Positions 40,266 through 49,403 are shown, counted from the stretch's first letter. The stretch: 64,000 nt of DNA from CAJXMH01 sp040220135 (GCA_040220135.1 JAVJTT010000009.1:186001-250000); one strand, 5' to 3'. A program made the numbers and translations. The notes: a model not told the origin generated them from the letters alone.

Positions 40266-41716
40266 TGAAAAAAATAATTTTTAGCCTACTTTTTATACTT
40301 CCACTTTGCTTTTTACAGGCACAAGAGGCCCTTACTTTAGAAGCGGTAATTCAACAGGCCAAAGCAAAAAGCATTCGTAGCAAGCAAATCGAAAACCGTT
40401 ACCAAAACTCCTATTGGCGAAATTTTGCTTTCCGTAGACAATTTTTACCCTCTTTGAACTTTAATGGCACTTTACCGGAAATCCAACGATCAATCTCGAG
40501 TGTAACCCAAAACGATGGAACCGAGATCTTTGTCAATCGAAATGTACTTTCAAATCGAGCCAATTTGGGATTAAACCAAGCCGTGCCTTTTACGGGAGGA
40601 AACTTATTTGTTCGCACCGGCTTAGACAACATCCAGCTCTCGGGCAATACGAACTCTACTACCTATTTAAGTAGACCTTTAGAAGTAGGCTATTCGCAAA
40701 ACGTTTTTGGCTTTAACCAATTTAAATGGGACCGAAAGATCGAGCCTTTACTCTTTAATGAAGCTGATCTGCTTAAGACAGAAGAAATCGAGGCGCTTTC
40801 CATAGAAGCGGTAAACCGCTATTTTGATCTGCTGCGCGACCAATTGGCTTTGGAAAACGCTAAAAACAATTACGCCAATAACGATACCATTTACAAAATA
40901 GGAAAAGGCCGTTACGGTTACGGTAAAATTTCAGAAAATGAGCTGCTTCAGTTAGAATTATCCCTTTTGAATTCTGAAATGGCGCTTGACCAACGCAGGC
41001 TTAACCTTGAGCTAAGTCGGCAAAAATTAGCCACCTTTTTAGGGTACCCTTCGCAACAAGACATTGAATTAAAAATCGACACGATTATTCCAGAATACAT
41101 TGTGAGTTTTGAAGAAGCATTATCATATGCCAAGCAACTCAATTCACTTCAAGTTCAACAAAAAAGAAGAGCTTATGAGGCAGAAATGAATGTGGCCAGA
41201 GTAAAGAGCAACAATCGCTTTAATTTTAATCTGAATGCCACTTTTGGTTTAAGTCAAACTGCCGAAACCATTGAAGGCGCTTACGAAAATCCTCAAAATC
41301 AAGAGTATGTTTCCTTAGGGGTAAACATTCCCATTATTCAATGGGGAGCCGGAAGAGGTAGAATTAAGCAAGCACAAGCCAATGCCGAATTGGTACGGTC
41401 TACCATAGAGCAAGAGGCCATAGACTTTGAACAAGACATCTATGAAAAAGTAGCCACCTATAACTTAAATCGCAAACAATTGCTCATAAGCAAGCGCGCC
41501 AGAGAGGTAGCCGAAAAACGCTTTGAAGTAACCAAACAACGCTATTTGCTAGGCAAGATATTAATCACTGATCTGCAAATTGCCCAAACTGAAAAAGACA
41601 ATGCCTTGCTCAGCTACATGAATGCTTTTCGTGTTTTCTGGCAATCTTATTACGACTTGCGCAGAATTACCCATTATGATTTTGAAAAGCAGGCCGTGAT
41701 TGGGGCTAGTGAATGA
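40265..41716 (+). CDS. TolC-family outer-membrane efflux protein
   Basis: The protein has 483 residues from the ATG at 40265. A signal peptide (IIFSLLFILPLCFLQAQ) is followed by two TolC-type repeats of long coiled-coil helices, with short barrel strands (for example ALTLEAVIQQAKAKS near 20-35, and QARL/ALENAKNNYANNDT-like helical runs). It forms the trimeric outer-membrane duct of the efflux complex with the adaptor and permease just upstream. An alternative upstream start would overlap the permease and remove the signal. The end overlaps the convergent T9SS gene by 11 bp. Confidence 0.92.
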   Translation: MKKIIFSLLFILPLCFLQAQEALTLEAVIQQAKAKSIRSKQIENRYQNSYWRNFAFRRQFLPSLNFNGTLPEIQRSISSVTQNDGTEIFVNRNVLSNRANLGLNQAVPFTGGNLFVRTGLDNIQLSGNTNSTTYLSRPLEVGYSQNVFGFNQFKWDRKIEPLLFNEADLLKTEEIEALSIEAVNRYFDLLRDQLALENAKNNYANNDTIYKIGKGRYGYGKISENELLQLELSLLNSEMALDQRRLNLELSRQKLATFLGYPSQQDIELKIDTIIPEYIVSFEEALSYAKQLNSLQVQQKRRAYEAEMNVARVKSNNRFNFNLNATFGLSQTAETIEGAYENPQNQEYVSLGVNIPIIQWGAGRGRIKQAQANAELVRSTIEQEAIDFEQDIYEKVATYNLNRKQLLISKRAREVAEKRFEVTKQRYLLGKILITDLQIAQTEKDNALLSYMNAFRVFWQSYYDLRRITHYDFEKQAVIGASE

Positions 41717-43700
41717 TCAACTTCTCAACCCTTTCTTCTACTTGTAAAAAGTAAACTCCGCTTTCGAACTCTGATAAGTCAAGCACTGTTCTTTCTGCTG
41801 TTATTGTTTCTTCTTTAATCAACTTAGCAGAAAGATTAAAAAGTTGAAGCCTTTTCCCAAGCATCTCTTGCTTCACCATAAGGTTAACTTCTCTTTGAGT
41901 TGGATTTGGGAATATTTTAAACTCTTCAGCTACAGCTTTTTCCTCCAGCCCCACACTAATCACAGAAATGCAATTTGAAGTATCGGTGCAATTATTAAAA
42001 TTTACTTCTACACTATAATCTCCATTTGTGGTTGCTGTATATGATTGAGAAGTGGCTCCGGAAATAGGCGTATCACCATTATTGCAATCTAGCCATTGGT
42101 AGGTAGCTCCATTTTGGTTTGCAGTAAGCACAATACCATTTTGTGAAACAGCATTGTTAACTGTATCTAAAGTAAGATCCAAGGTAATAATTGAGTCACA
42201 GCCTGCGGTGTTTACAGTGGTAAAAGTTGCTGAATCAGTGGAAGCAAAATAAGTATTCCCATCAATCCATAGAAAACTATTACAGGCAGTATGAACATCG
42301 GTGGCAAAAGTGGTAAAACATTGCGTTAAGCGAGAAGTAAAGAGGTCGGGGCTAGCCTGATTTGAAGGTGGACTTCCGCCATAAAGCTGAAAAGTATCGC
42401 GACCGGGATCCATATCAATAGTACCTGCAAAATGACCTCCTATTTGAAGATCTAAATTTTGATGTACACCAATTGCTTTAGTATAAATGCTACCTGTATT
42501 ATTCGTATTTACAGCTTCTACCCAAAGTAAATTCCCATTGGAATCCATTTTTTGAATATATGTTCCTTGGGTACCTGAAGGTAATGAAATTAAGGCATTG
42601 TTGGCACCATTAAAATTAAAGCTTAGTCCTCCACTAGTAGCATCGTATTCTCCAATATTGTAGACACTTCCGTTAGCATCAATGCTTAAAGCATCACCTT
42701 CACCATCATCTGAACTTCCGGCAGTATTTGTCCACAAGACGTTTCCTGCCGTATCAATTTTGTTCACAAACACCCTCTTATAGCTATTCCCATTGTAATA
42801 GCCGGTAGAATATAAAAACTGATGGCTTGGGTCTAGTTTAATGTCACTTCCAATACTTACTGCTCCAAAGTCTTTAAAGGCCCATTGATAATTACCGTTT
42901 GAGTCTAGTTTTACAGCAAAATACTGTTGATTTAGCCCAAGGTAGACAACATTATTTACAGAAGGATCAAAATCTATATCCGCTGAAGCATAACCCACGG
43001 TGTATACATTCAATGAAGAATCAACAGTGATTCCAAATCCTCTACTAGGAAAACTTGTACTACTCGAGGCTACTAAGTCTTTCCTCCAGATATTGAATCC
43101 GTTGCTACTATCTAACTTCATAATGAAAACATCAGGGCCGTCATTACCGGTATAATAAACATTTCCGTTCGGTCCTATATCAACTGATTTACCTTCAGAT
43201 GAAGAGTAATTTTGAACCCATTCAAAATTCCCGTTTGAGTTAAGCTTTAATATAAAAGCATCTCTTCCGTTAGCAGTTAGTGTTGACGTTCCTAAACCGG
43301 GATCGAAATCTACAGTTCCATCAAATGATCCTGTGATATATAGGTCATTGTTTTGATCAGTCGCAACTGAGACCATAGCAGGAGTTAGTTCTAATTTTCT
43401 AACCCAGACTAGACCTCCAGAAGGATTTAATTTATATACAAAAGAATTAGTGTTGGTAGTGGTTCCACTTGAACTTAGATAAAAGGTATCTGCGGCGGAA
43501 GTATCAGGATCGAAATCAAGGGTTCCTGAGAAAGTTCCAATGGCAATAGTATTACCATTCCCATCAATCACCAGATCTTCAATATTTTGATCATTTCGTC
43601 CACCGGTGCGATTAACTTCGGCAATCCAGTCCAAATTTAAATTTTGAGAAAAAACAGAAAGTGTTAAAACGGTAAAGAGAAAAAAGATGGTAGACTTCAT
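41706..43700 (-). CDS. T9SS-secreted beta-propeller-like (SBBP repeat) protein
   Basis: The protein has 664 residues. A signal peptide (STIFFLFTVLTLSVFSQ) is followed by seven or more repeats with an xxTGxFxGTVDFDPG- and FILKLNSNGNFEWV-like pattern, typical of SBBP/Integrin-like beta-propeller blades (residues 20-440). A region with Cys residues (441-575) precedes a C-terminal T9SS sorting domain (KIFPNPTQREVNLM, RLQLFNLS, and the GVYFLQVEE strand). The protein should be exported by T9SS and bound at the surface. A promoter and an 18-bp palindrome upstream suggest control by the LuxR-type regulator encoded just downstream of them. Confidence 0.9.
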   Translation of the reverse strand: MKSTIFFLFTVLTLSVFSQNLNLDWIAEVNRTGGRNDQNIEDLVIDGNGNTIAIGTFSGTLDFDPDTSAADTFYLSSSGTTTNTNSFVYKLNPSGGLVWVRKLELTPAMVSVATDQNNDLYITGSFDGTVDFDPGLGTSTLTANGRDAFILKLNSNGNFEWVQNYSSSEGKSVDIGPNGNVYYTGNDGPDVFIMKLDSSNGFNIWRKDLVASSSTSFPSRGFGITVDSSLNVYTVGYASADIDFDPSVNNVVYLGLNQQYFAVKLDSNGNYQWAFKDFGAVSIGSDIKLDPSHQFLYSTGYYNGNSYKRVFVNKIDTAGNVLWTNTAGSSDDGEGDALSIDANGSVYNIGEYDATSGGLSFNFNGANNALISLPSGTQGTYIQKMDSNGNLLWVEAVNTNNTGSIYTKAIGVHQNLDLQIGGHFAGTIDMDPGRDTFQLYGGSPPSNQASPDLFTSRLTQCFTTFATDVHTACNSFLWIDGNTYFASTDSATFTTVNTAGCDSIITLDLTLDTVNNAVSQNGIVLTANQNGATYQWLDCNNGDTPISGATSQSYTATTNGDYSVEVNFNNCTDTSNCISVISVGLEEKAVAEEFKIFPNPTQREVNLMVKQEMLGKRLQLFNLSAKLIKEETITAERTVLDLSEFESGVYFLQVEERVEKLIIH

Positions 43701-43724
43701 GACTGATTTGTAATAGTTTAAAGC

Positions 43725-43756
43725 CCAAAGTACTTGGTTGTCAGTTTTAAAGTCAA
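43725..43756 (-). promoter_or_regulatory. Promoter of the T9SS beta-propeller gene
   Basis: On the minus strand TTG (43756-43754) is followed by 21 bases and TACTTTGG (43732-43725), a 7-of-8 match to TAnnTTTG. It is 24 bp upstream of the ATG and its -33 box abuts the palindrome 43756-43773. Confidence 0.5.
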
Positions 43757-43773
43757 TACCTAATTTTAGGTAT
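43756..43773. promoter_or_regulatory. Candidate LuxR-type operator, palindrome copy 1
   Basis: ATACCTAA and TTAGGTAT form a perfect 8-bp inverted repeat around TT. The centre lies about 45 bp upstream of the predicted start of the T9SS gene transcript, abutting its -33 box. It matches the palindrome at 44562-44579 at 14 of 18 positions. Confidence 0.55.
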
Positions 43774-43780
43774 ATTGAAT

Positions 43781-44548
43781 CTATATCCCCAAACTCTCTG
43801 CAAAAAGCAGCAGTTCTCTTGAGTTTCGGCTATTACTTTTTCGAAGCATATTTCTGCGGTGAGTGCTTATGGTAAATTCGCTATTATGTAATGTGGTTGC
43901 AATCTGCTTGGTGGTCATTCCTTTTTTTAAGAGGTTGAGTACCTTGAGCTCTGAAGCCGTAAACACTTCTTGAATGATATCGCTCATCTTTCTTTCCATC
44001 TCAGCTTCAAAATCTTTATTGATCCCTTCTAGACGCCATTCTACTTGCTCAGATTCCATAACCCCTGTTACATCGGTTAACATAGAAAAAACACTGATCA
44101 TCCTACCCTGATCATCTTTTTCAAAAATTCCGGTTTGACGCAGAATAGATAGGTAATGGCCCTCTTTGTGCTTGGCTTTGTACAGTAATATAAAACGTAC
44201 GTCCGGAGTATTTTCGTAACTCCCCTCCACACCTAGCTTGATGGCCGAACTTAAAAGAATCGACATTACCGCTTTTTGCTTGGGATGAAACAGATCCTGA
44301 TTAATTAATTTAGAATTAAACTCACTGCTGTTGTAGCCTAGAATGTCTTTGATTTTTCTAGTATAAACTACTTCATTCTTTGCGTAATTCATTACATAAA
44401 GCCCTTGCCCTTTTAGTAATACGACATCTCGTAATGAAGTACCACTATCAGAATCAGCAGAAAGATTCAATTCTTTCTTTAGGGAAGAGATATATTGGTA
44501 GTTGTCAATAAGAGAAGAAAATTGTCGGAAACCACTTAAGGTTTTCAA
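43781..44548 (-). CDS. PAS-LuxR family transcriptional regulator
   Basis: The protein has 255 residues and a TTG start (no ATG before residue 50). Residues 30-165 look like a PAS-fold sensor (DVVLLKGQGLYVMNYAKNEV, then KIKDILGYNSSEF and YLSILRQTGIF). The C-terminal 65 residues are a LuxR helix-turn-helix: FTASELKVLNLLKKGMTTKQ, then IATTLHNSEFTISTHRRNML. It is probably a DNA-binding regulator that senses a small ligand or state directly. Likely targets are the adjacent T9SS gene and its own promoter, since an 18-bp palindrome occurs upstream of both. No phosphorylation (REC) domain is present. Confidence 0.88.
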   Translation of the reverse strand: MKTLSGFRQFSSLIDNYQYISSLKKELNLSADSDSGTSLRDVVLLKGQGLYVMNYAKNEVVYTRKIKDILGYNSSEFNSKLINQDLFHPKQKAVMSILLSSAIKLGVEGSYENTPDVRFILLYKAKHKEGHYLSILRQTGIFEKDDQGRMISVFSMLTDVTGVMESEQVEWRLEGINKDFEAEMERKMSDIIQEVFTASELKVLNLLKKGMTTKQIATTLHNSEFTISTHRRNMLRKSNSRNSRELLLFAESLGI

Positions 44549-44561
44549 TTCAATTCTAAAA

Positions 44562-44579
44562 ATACTTAGAATTAGGTAT
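44562..44579. promoter_or_regulatory. Candidate LuxR-type operator, palindrome copy 2
   Basis: ATACTTAGAATTAGGTAT is a partly symmetrical 18-mer sharing 14 of 18 bases with 43756-43773. It is 13 bp upstream of the regulator's TTG start, overlapping a possible -7 element (TATTTTTA on the minus strand, 44564-44557). The position would suit autorepression. Confidence 0.5.
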
Positions 44580-44670
44580 AGGGAAAAGCCTTTCTAGTGA
44601 ATTCTTTTCGTGCTAAATAAAATTCTATCACTTTATAAGAGAACAAGGAGGGCCGTTTCAAAATGAGCAC

Positions 44671-45000
44671 TTACTTTTTCAATTTTTCATTTTCTTGATG
44701 CCGCTTGCCATCTCGTTTGGTTTTCTTCTCTATATTCCGCTCTAAAGCGGCTTCTAAATCTACTCCTGTTTGATTGGCTAGGCAAATGGTAACAAAAAGC
44801 ACATCTGCTAATTCATCGCCCAAGTCCTTTTCTTTGTCGCTCTCTTTTTCAGATTGTTCGCCATAACGACGAGCAATAATTCTGGCTACTTCGCCTACTT
44901 CTTCGGTTAGCTGAGCCATATTAGTAAGTTCGTTAAAGTAGCGAACCCCATAGGCTTTGATCCATTGGTCTACCGTTTTTTGTGCTTCATTAATTGTCAT
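44671..45000 (-). CDS. MazG-type nucleotide pyrophosphohydrolase
   Basis: The 109-residue all-alpha protein of the MazG/dUTPase-like superfamily cleaves nucleoside triphosphates to monophosphates and pyrophosphate. Metal-binding motifs EEVGEVARIIARR (ExxE-type) near residues 32-44 and DLGDELADVLFV (ExxD) near 61-72 are visible. Single-domain MazG proteins of this size are house-cleaning enzymes that remove non-canonical or damaged NTPs. Its start overlaps the VanX-like stop by four bases (ATGA). Confidence 0.88.
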   Translation of the reverse strand: MTINEAQKTVDQWIKAYGVRYFNELTNMAQLTEEVGEVARIIARRYGEQSEKESDKEKDLGDELADVLFVTICLANQTGVDLEAALERNIEKKTKRDGKRHQENEKLKK

Positions 45001-45680
45001 TGGATTTTCTTTAAAGTTTCAAAAGAAAGGTTCATTAAAGGGTATTTTTCCCAGCCTCTAAAATCAAAATGCCACCATTCATATTGGTAAACATCAAATC
45101 CATGTTTATCCATGATATGAATCAAATAATCACGATTCTTTTTAATTTCATCTGGCAAATTTTCAAAAGTAGGATGCGCCTTTTCGGTAAAATCATCATA
45201 AGGGGTGGGCATTTCCAATGCTTCCCCACTTTCTAAATCAATAAGCGTAAGGTCAATTGCGCAACCACGATTATGTCTTGAACCGCTGTATGGAGAAGCC
45301 ACATAAGTAGTGTCTTTATAAAGCTCGTAAAACTTTACTGTAGCATCATAAGGACGATAAGCATCAAAAATTTTTAGTGCCAGACCTTCCTTTCTTAATT
45401 CTTGACTTATCTTATTTAAAGCCTTAGAAACTTCTCTTCTAGCAAAAGCCTCGGCTGCCGGGTAAACTACTTCGCCGGTAAAATTATTTGCAGTTGCGTA
45501 GCGTATATCAAATTGTAATTCGGGAATAGACTTCAAGTCGACCAATAAGTGAGAAGAGTCTCTTTCTATTTGCTTCAAGTAAGTCTGCTTTCTCTCTGTA
45601 ACTTCAACACCGTACTCACTTTTAACTTGAGCAAAGATTGAAAAACTGATCAATAAGAATGGAAGTAATGAAATCTTCAT
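44997..45680 (-). CDS. D-alanyl-D-alanine dipeptidase, VanX/DdpX family
   Basis: The 227-residue zinc dipeptidase has a signal peptide (ISLLPFLLISFSIFAQ), so it acts in the periplasm. Catalytic motifs are SRHNRGCAIDLTLID (the SxHxxGxAxD pattern) near residues 130-145 and EWWHFDF (ExxH) near 205. VanX hydrolyses D-Ala-D-Ala. In Gram-negatives this family recycles peptidoglycan or aids nutrient use and does not indicate vancomycin resistance. No vanA or vanH homologue is present nearby. It is translated in a chain with dtd and mazG (no spacing between dtd and this gene). Confidence 0.9.
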   Translation of the reverse strand: MKISLLPFLLISFSIFAQVKSEYGVEVTERKQTYLKQIERDSSHLLVDLKSIPELQFDIRYATANNFTGEVVYPAAEAFARREVSKALNKISQELRKEGLALKIFDAYRPYDATVKFYELYKDTTYVASPYSGSRHNRGCAIDLTLIDLESGEALEMPTPYDDFTEKAHPTFENLPDEIKKNRDYLIHIMDKHGFDVYQYEWWHFDFRGWEKYPLMNLSFETLKKIQ

Positions 45681-46133
45681 CTATTCTCTATTTCGAGAAT
45701 CCATGGTAATGGTTACCGGTCCATCGTTCAGTAAGCTAACCTGCATATCGGCGCCAAAAACTCCACATTGAATAGGTTTTCCCATCAAAGCACCTAATTG
45801 TAATTTAAATTGCTCATACAGTTTTTCAGCTTGTTCTGGAGAGGCAGCTCTCATAAAAGAAGGTCGGTTGCCTTTTTTTGTAGCGGCATGCAGTGTAAAT
45901 TGACTCACTGCTAAAATATCTCCTCCAACGGCTTTAATTCCTAAATTCATATTGCCTTCTTCGTCATTAAAAATGCGCATGTTGGCAATCTTCTGGCTTA
46001 GCCACTCTACATCTTCCATTTCATCTGCTTCTTCTACCCCAACGAAAACTAAGAGGCCATGATCAATTTCCCCAACTGTATTTTCGCTTACTTCTACTTT
46101 TGCATGCTTTACTCTTTGAATAACTACCCGCAT
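45681..46133 (-). CDS. dtd: D-aminoacyl-tRNA deacylase
   Basis: Dtd removes D-amino acids wrongly attached to tRNA. The 150-residue protein has both signature motifs: the SQFTLHA segment near 80 and NDGPVTITMD near 135-145, whose Gly-cis-Pro is the chirality filter. The N-terminal MRVVIQRVKHAKVEV is typical. Its stop is directly followed by the VanX-like ATG, and rsgA precedes it by 21 bp, so rsgA-dtd-vanX-mazG is probably one operon. Confidence 0.95.
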   Translation of the reverse strand: MRVVIQRVKHAKVEVSENTVGEIDHGLLVFVGVEEADEMEDVEWLSQKIANMRIFNDEEGNMNLGIKAVGGDILAVSQFTLHAATKKGNRPSFMRAASPEQAEKLYEQFKLQLGALMGKPIQCGVFGADMQVSLLNDGPVTITMDSRNRE

Positions 46134-46154
46134 AAATCTAAATTCTATTTTTAA

Positions 46155-47090
46155 TTAATATCCTTTCGGTCGATAAGTTTCCCCCTCATCTTCCTCATAC
46201 ATGGAAATATAATTAAAGTATCGGCTCTCTGCAATTTCTCCGTCAACCATTGCTTCTTTAATGGCACATTTAGGCTCATTAATGTGCACACAATTGTCAA
46301 ACTTACATTGGTTCATGAGTGCCCGCATTTCTGGAAAGTAGTGGGCAAGATGCTCCTTTTCTAATTCTACATTACCAAAGCCTTTAATACCGGGAGTGTC
46401 GATAATCTTAGCCCCAAATTGCAATTCAAACAATTCAGCAAAAGTGGTAGTGTGCTTGCCGCTTTGATGCGATTCAGATATTTGATTGACTCGAAGGTCT
46501 AGGGTTGGCTCTAGTGCATTGATCAGGCTACTTTTCCCCACTCCGGAGTGGCCAGAAAAAATAGAGACTTTGTCCTTCATCAGGCTTTTCACAGCTTCAA
46601 TGCCCTGCTTTTCTTTCACAGAAATCTCGATTTGTTGATAGCCTGCCTTCTTATAAACTTCTTTCCATTTTTCCAGTTCTTCTCTTTCTTCAATGGTAGA
46701 AACCAGATCCATCTTGTTGTATAACAAAACAACCGGAATTCGATAAGCTTCTGCACCCACTAAAAAACGATCGACAAAGCCCATAAAGGTTTTAGGACTT
46801 TTCAGTGTAACCATCAAAAAAAGCTGATCTACATTAGCGGCAATAATCTGCACTTGTTTAGAGAGGTTAATGGACCTTCGAATGATGTAGTTTCTTCGAT
46901 TTTCAATTTTATTGATTACTCCTTCTTCTCCTTCCCACTCAAAATGCACATGATCTCCTACCGCAACTGGGTTGGTACTTTTTAAGCCCTTTATTCTAAA
47001 CTTTCCTTTCAGACGTGCTTGTATAGTCTCCCCTTCCTTGGTTTTAATTTCGTACCAACTGCCCGTTGATTTCATCACTAATCCTTCCAC
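46155..47090 (-). CDS. rsgA: Small ribosomal subunit biogenesis GTPase RsgA
   Basis: RsgA is a circularly permuted GTPase that checks late 30S assembly. The 311-residue protein has the OB-fold N terminus (residues 1-75) and the permuted G motifs G4 LLYNKMDL (near 125), G1 GHSGVGKSSLIN (near 180) and G3 DTPGIKGFG (near 225). The C-terminal zinc finger is CKFDNCVHINEPKC (near 260-275). The GTG at 47090 is the start; an ATG at 47075 would remove the MEGLV strand. It heads the operon leading to dtd, vanX and mazG, and is divergent from gldA by 62 bp. Confidence 0.95.
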   Translation of the reverse strand: MEGLVMKSTGSWYEIKTKEGETIQARLKGKFRIKGLKSTNPVAVGDHVHFEWEGEEGVINKIENRRNYIIRRSINLSKQVQIIAANVDQLFLMVTLKSPKTFMGFVDRFLVGAEAYRIPVVLLYNKMDLVSTIEEREELEKWKEVYKKAGYQQIEISVKEKQGIEAVKSLMKDKVSIFSGHSGVGKSSLINALEPTLDLRVNQISESHQSGKHTTTFAELFELQFGAKIIDTPGIKGFGNVELEKEHLAHYFPEMRALMNQCKFDNCVHINEPKCAIKEAMVDGEIAESRYFNYISMYEEDEGETYRPKGY

Positions 47091-47152
47091 AATAGTTTCC
47101 TTTAAGAGTACCTAAAATTAGTAAATTCGTGCTGCATCAAAAGCATTAGAGC

Positions 47153-48070
47153 ATGTCGATAGTAGTAGAGGATGTCACGAAAAAATACGGAGAGCAAAAA
47201 GCGCTTGACCAAGTGAGTTTTAGTATAAAGCCTGGTGAAATTGTTGGCTTTCTAGGACCAAATGGAGCTGGGAAATCGACTATGATGAAGATTATTACCG
47301 GCTTTATTCCGGCCACAAAAGGCAAGGTAGAGGTTACCAACCTAGACATTCTAGAAAAACCTTTGGAAATTAAAGCTAAAATAGGCTACCTAGCAGAGCA
47401 AAATCCACTCTACTACGATATGTATGTGCGCGAATACTTACATTTTATTGCCGGGGTATTTAAGCTCAAAAACAGTCAATCAGTAATCGATGAAATCATT
47501 GAAACCGTTGGACTACAAGTAGAGCAGAACAAAAGAATTGGGGCCTTATCAAAGGGTTATAAACAAAGAGTTGGTTTAGCTCAAGCCCTTTTGCACGATC
47601 CGGAAGTCTTGATCTTAGATGAGCCAACCACCGGCTTAGACCCCAATCAATTGGAAGAAATAAGGGATTTAATCAAGAAAATTGGAGCCCACAAAACGGT
47701 CATGCTCTCGACACACATCATGCAGGAAGTAGAAGCGATATGCGACCGAGTGATCATTATTAACAAAGGCAAAATTGTGGCAGATGAAGCAGTCAGTGAA
47801 ATGTCGAGCTTATTTGATTCACAACCTAAACTAAAAGTTGAATTCGACGGTAAAATTGAATTGCATCAACTAAAGAAAATCAACGGTTTTAAGTCCGCTA
47901 GTAAACTGAACGAAAGTACATGGCTGATTGAAAGTGACAGTTCAACCGATATCCGAAATGACCTTTTCAAGTTAGCCGTTTCTCAAGACATCAGCATTAA
48001 AACCCTGCAGAAAGAAGAAACTAAATTAGAAGACATTTTCAAGCAACTAACCACAAAAGCAGAAGCTTAA
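47153..48070 (+). CDS. gldA: Gliding-motility-associated ABC transporter ATPase GldA
   Basis: The protein has 305 residues. Walker A GPNGAGKSTMMK is near residues 34-45, the signature ALSKGYKQRVGLAQAL near 135, and Walker B VLILDEPTTGLDPNQ near 155. The start (MSIVVEDVTKKYGEQKALDQ) and the FLGPNGAGKS-LAEQNPLYYDMYVREYL pattern match GldA of flavobacteria. GldA works with GldF and GldG in an ABC system needed for gliding. Those genes are not in this window, which matches species where gldA is separate. It is followed by metK 61 bp later on the same strand. Confidence 0.85.
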   Translation: MSIVVEDVTKKYGEQKALDQVSFSIKPGEIVGFLGPNGAGKSTMMKIITGFIPATKGKVEVTNLDILEKPLEIKAKIGYLAEQNPLYYDMYVREYLHFIAGVFKLKNSQSVIDEIIETVGLQVEQNKRIGALSKGYKQRVGLAQALLHDPEVLILDEPTTGLDPNQLEEIRDLIKKIGAHKTVMLSTHIMQEVEAICDRVIIINKGKIVADEAVSEMSSLFDSQPKLKVEFDGKIELHQLKKINGFKSASKLNESTWLIESDSSTDIRNDLFKLAVSQDISIKTLQKEETKLEDIFKQLTTKAEA

Positions 48071-48131
48071 TTTCTATTTTAAATTCTTGGGGCAATTCGT
48101 ACTTTAGCGCACCTAATAATAAGTTTGAACT

Positions 48132-49382
48132 ATGTCATATCTTTTTACCTCAGAATCAGTTTCTGAAGGCCATCCCGATAAAGTGGCCGATCAAATATCC
48201 GATGCTTTAATCGATAACTTTCTTGCTTTTGACAAAGACTCGAAAGTCGCTTGTGAGACTTTAGTAACAACCGGTCAAGTTGTTTTAGCCGGCGAAGTAA
48301 AGTCAACTGCCTATTTAGATGTTCAAGTAATTGCTAGAGATGTGATTAATCGCATTGGTTATGACAAAGGCGAGTACATGTTTGATGGAAATAGCTGTGG
48401 CGTATTTTCGGCTATTCATGAGCAGTCTCCTGATATTAACCAAGGAGTTGATCGGGCCAGTAAAGAAGAGCAAGGCGCCGGCGATCAAGGAATGATGTTT
48501 GGCTATGCCACCAATGAAACCGAGAGTTACATGCCTTTGCCTTTGGAAATTTCTCATATTCTCCTAAAGGAACTAGCGGCTTTAAGAAGAGAAAACAAAG
48601 ACATTACCTATTTAAGACCTGATTCAAAATCTCAGGTTACTATTGAGTATGACGATAACAATAAGCCGGTAAAAATTGATGCTATCGTGGTTTCTACTCA
48701 GCATGATGACTTTGATACGGAAGAAAACATGCTGAAAAAAATCAAGCAAGATGTCATTGATATTTTGATTCCTCGCGTAAAAGCCAAATTACCAGAAGAG
48801 ACTCAAAAACTGTTTAACGACTCCATTAAATACCACATTAACCCAACCGGTATTTTTGTGATTGGTGGACCTCATGGTGATACCGGCTTAACCGGAAGAA
48901 AAATTATTGTAGACACATATGGTGGAAAAGGAGCTCACGGCGGTGGTGCTTTTTCAGGAAAAGACCCAAGTAAAGTAGACCGATCTGCTGCGTATGCCAC
49001 CAGACACATAGCCAAAAACTTGGTAGCTGCCGGCATTGCAGATGAAGCTTTGGTTCAAGTAGCTTATGCAATTGGTGTAGCAGAGCCCATGGGTCTTTAT
49101 GTAAACACTTACGGCACTTCTAAAGTTGAGCTGAACGACGGTGAGATTGCCGCTAAATTGATGGACATTTTTGACATGAGGCCTTATGCCATTGAGACTC
49201 GCTTTAATTTGAGAAGCCCAATCTATACTGAGACTGCAGCTTACGGACACATGGGAAGAAAGTGTGAAGAAGTTGAAAAGACTTTTGAATCAGCAAGTGG
49301 AGAAAAAGTTAGTCTTAAGGTAAAATTATTCCCTTGGGAAGAATTGAACTACGTAGATCAAATAAAAAGCGCTTTTAGCTAA
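48132..49382 (+). CDS. metK: S-adenosylmethionine synthetase
   Basis: MetK makes S-adenosylmethionine from ATP and methionine. The 416-residue protein has the N-terminal FTSESVSEGHPDKVADQISD motif (His and Asp binding ATP and metal), a GAGDQGMMFGYA signature near 115, and GGGAFSGKDPSKVDRSAAY (phosphate-binding P-loop equivalent) near 270. It supplies the methyl donor whose by-product AhcY (24297-25613) removes. A TACTTTAG octamer lies 24 bp upstream of the ATG. The gene ends in a bidirectional terminator shared with der. Confidence 0.97.
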   Translation: MSYLFTSESVSEGHPDKVADQISDALIDNFLAFDKDSKVACETLVTTGQVVLAGEVKSTAYLDVQVIARDVINRIGYDKGEYMFDGNSCGVFSAIHEQSPDINQGVDRASKEEQGAGDQGMMFGYATNETESYMPLPLEISHILLKELAALRRENKDITYLRPDSKSQVTIEYDDNNKPVKIDAIVVSTQHDDFDTEENMLKKIKQDVIDILIPRVKAKLPEETQKLFNDSIKYHINPTGIFVIGGPHGDTGLTGRKIIVDTYGGKGAHGGGAFSGKDPSKVDRSAAYATRHIAKNLVAAGIADEALVQVAYAIGVAEPMGLYVNTYGTSKVELNDGEIAAKLMDIFDMRPYAIETRFNLRSPIYTETAAYGHMGRKCEEVEKTFESASGEKVSLKVKLFPWEELNYVDQIKSAFS

Positions 49383-49403
49383 AGCGAATTCAAAATAACT
49401 TGC

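Noticed and set aside
44997..45680. Vancomycin-resistance dipeptidase
   Set aside because: The sequence is VanX-family, but no vanA/vanH homologue is present and family members in Gram-negatives do other work.
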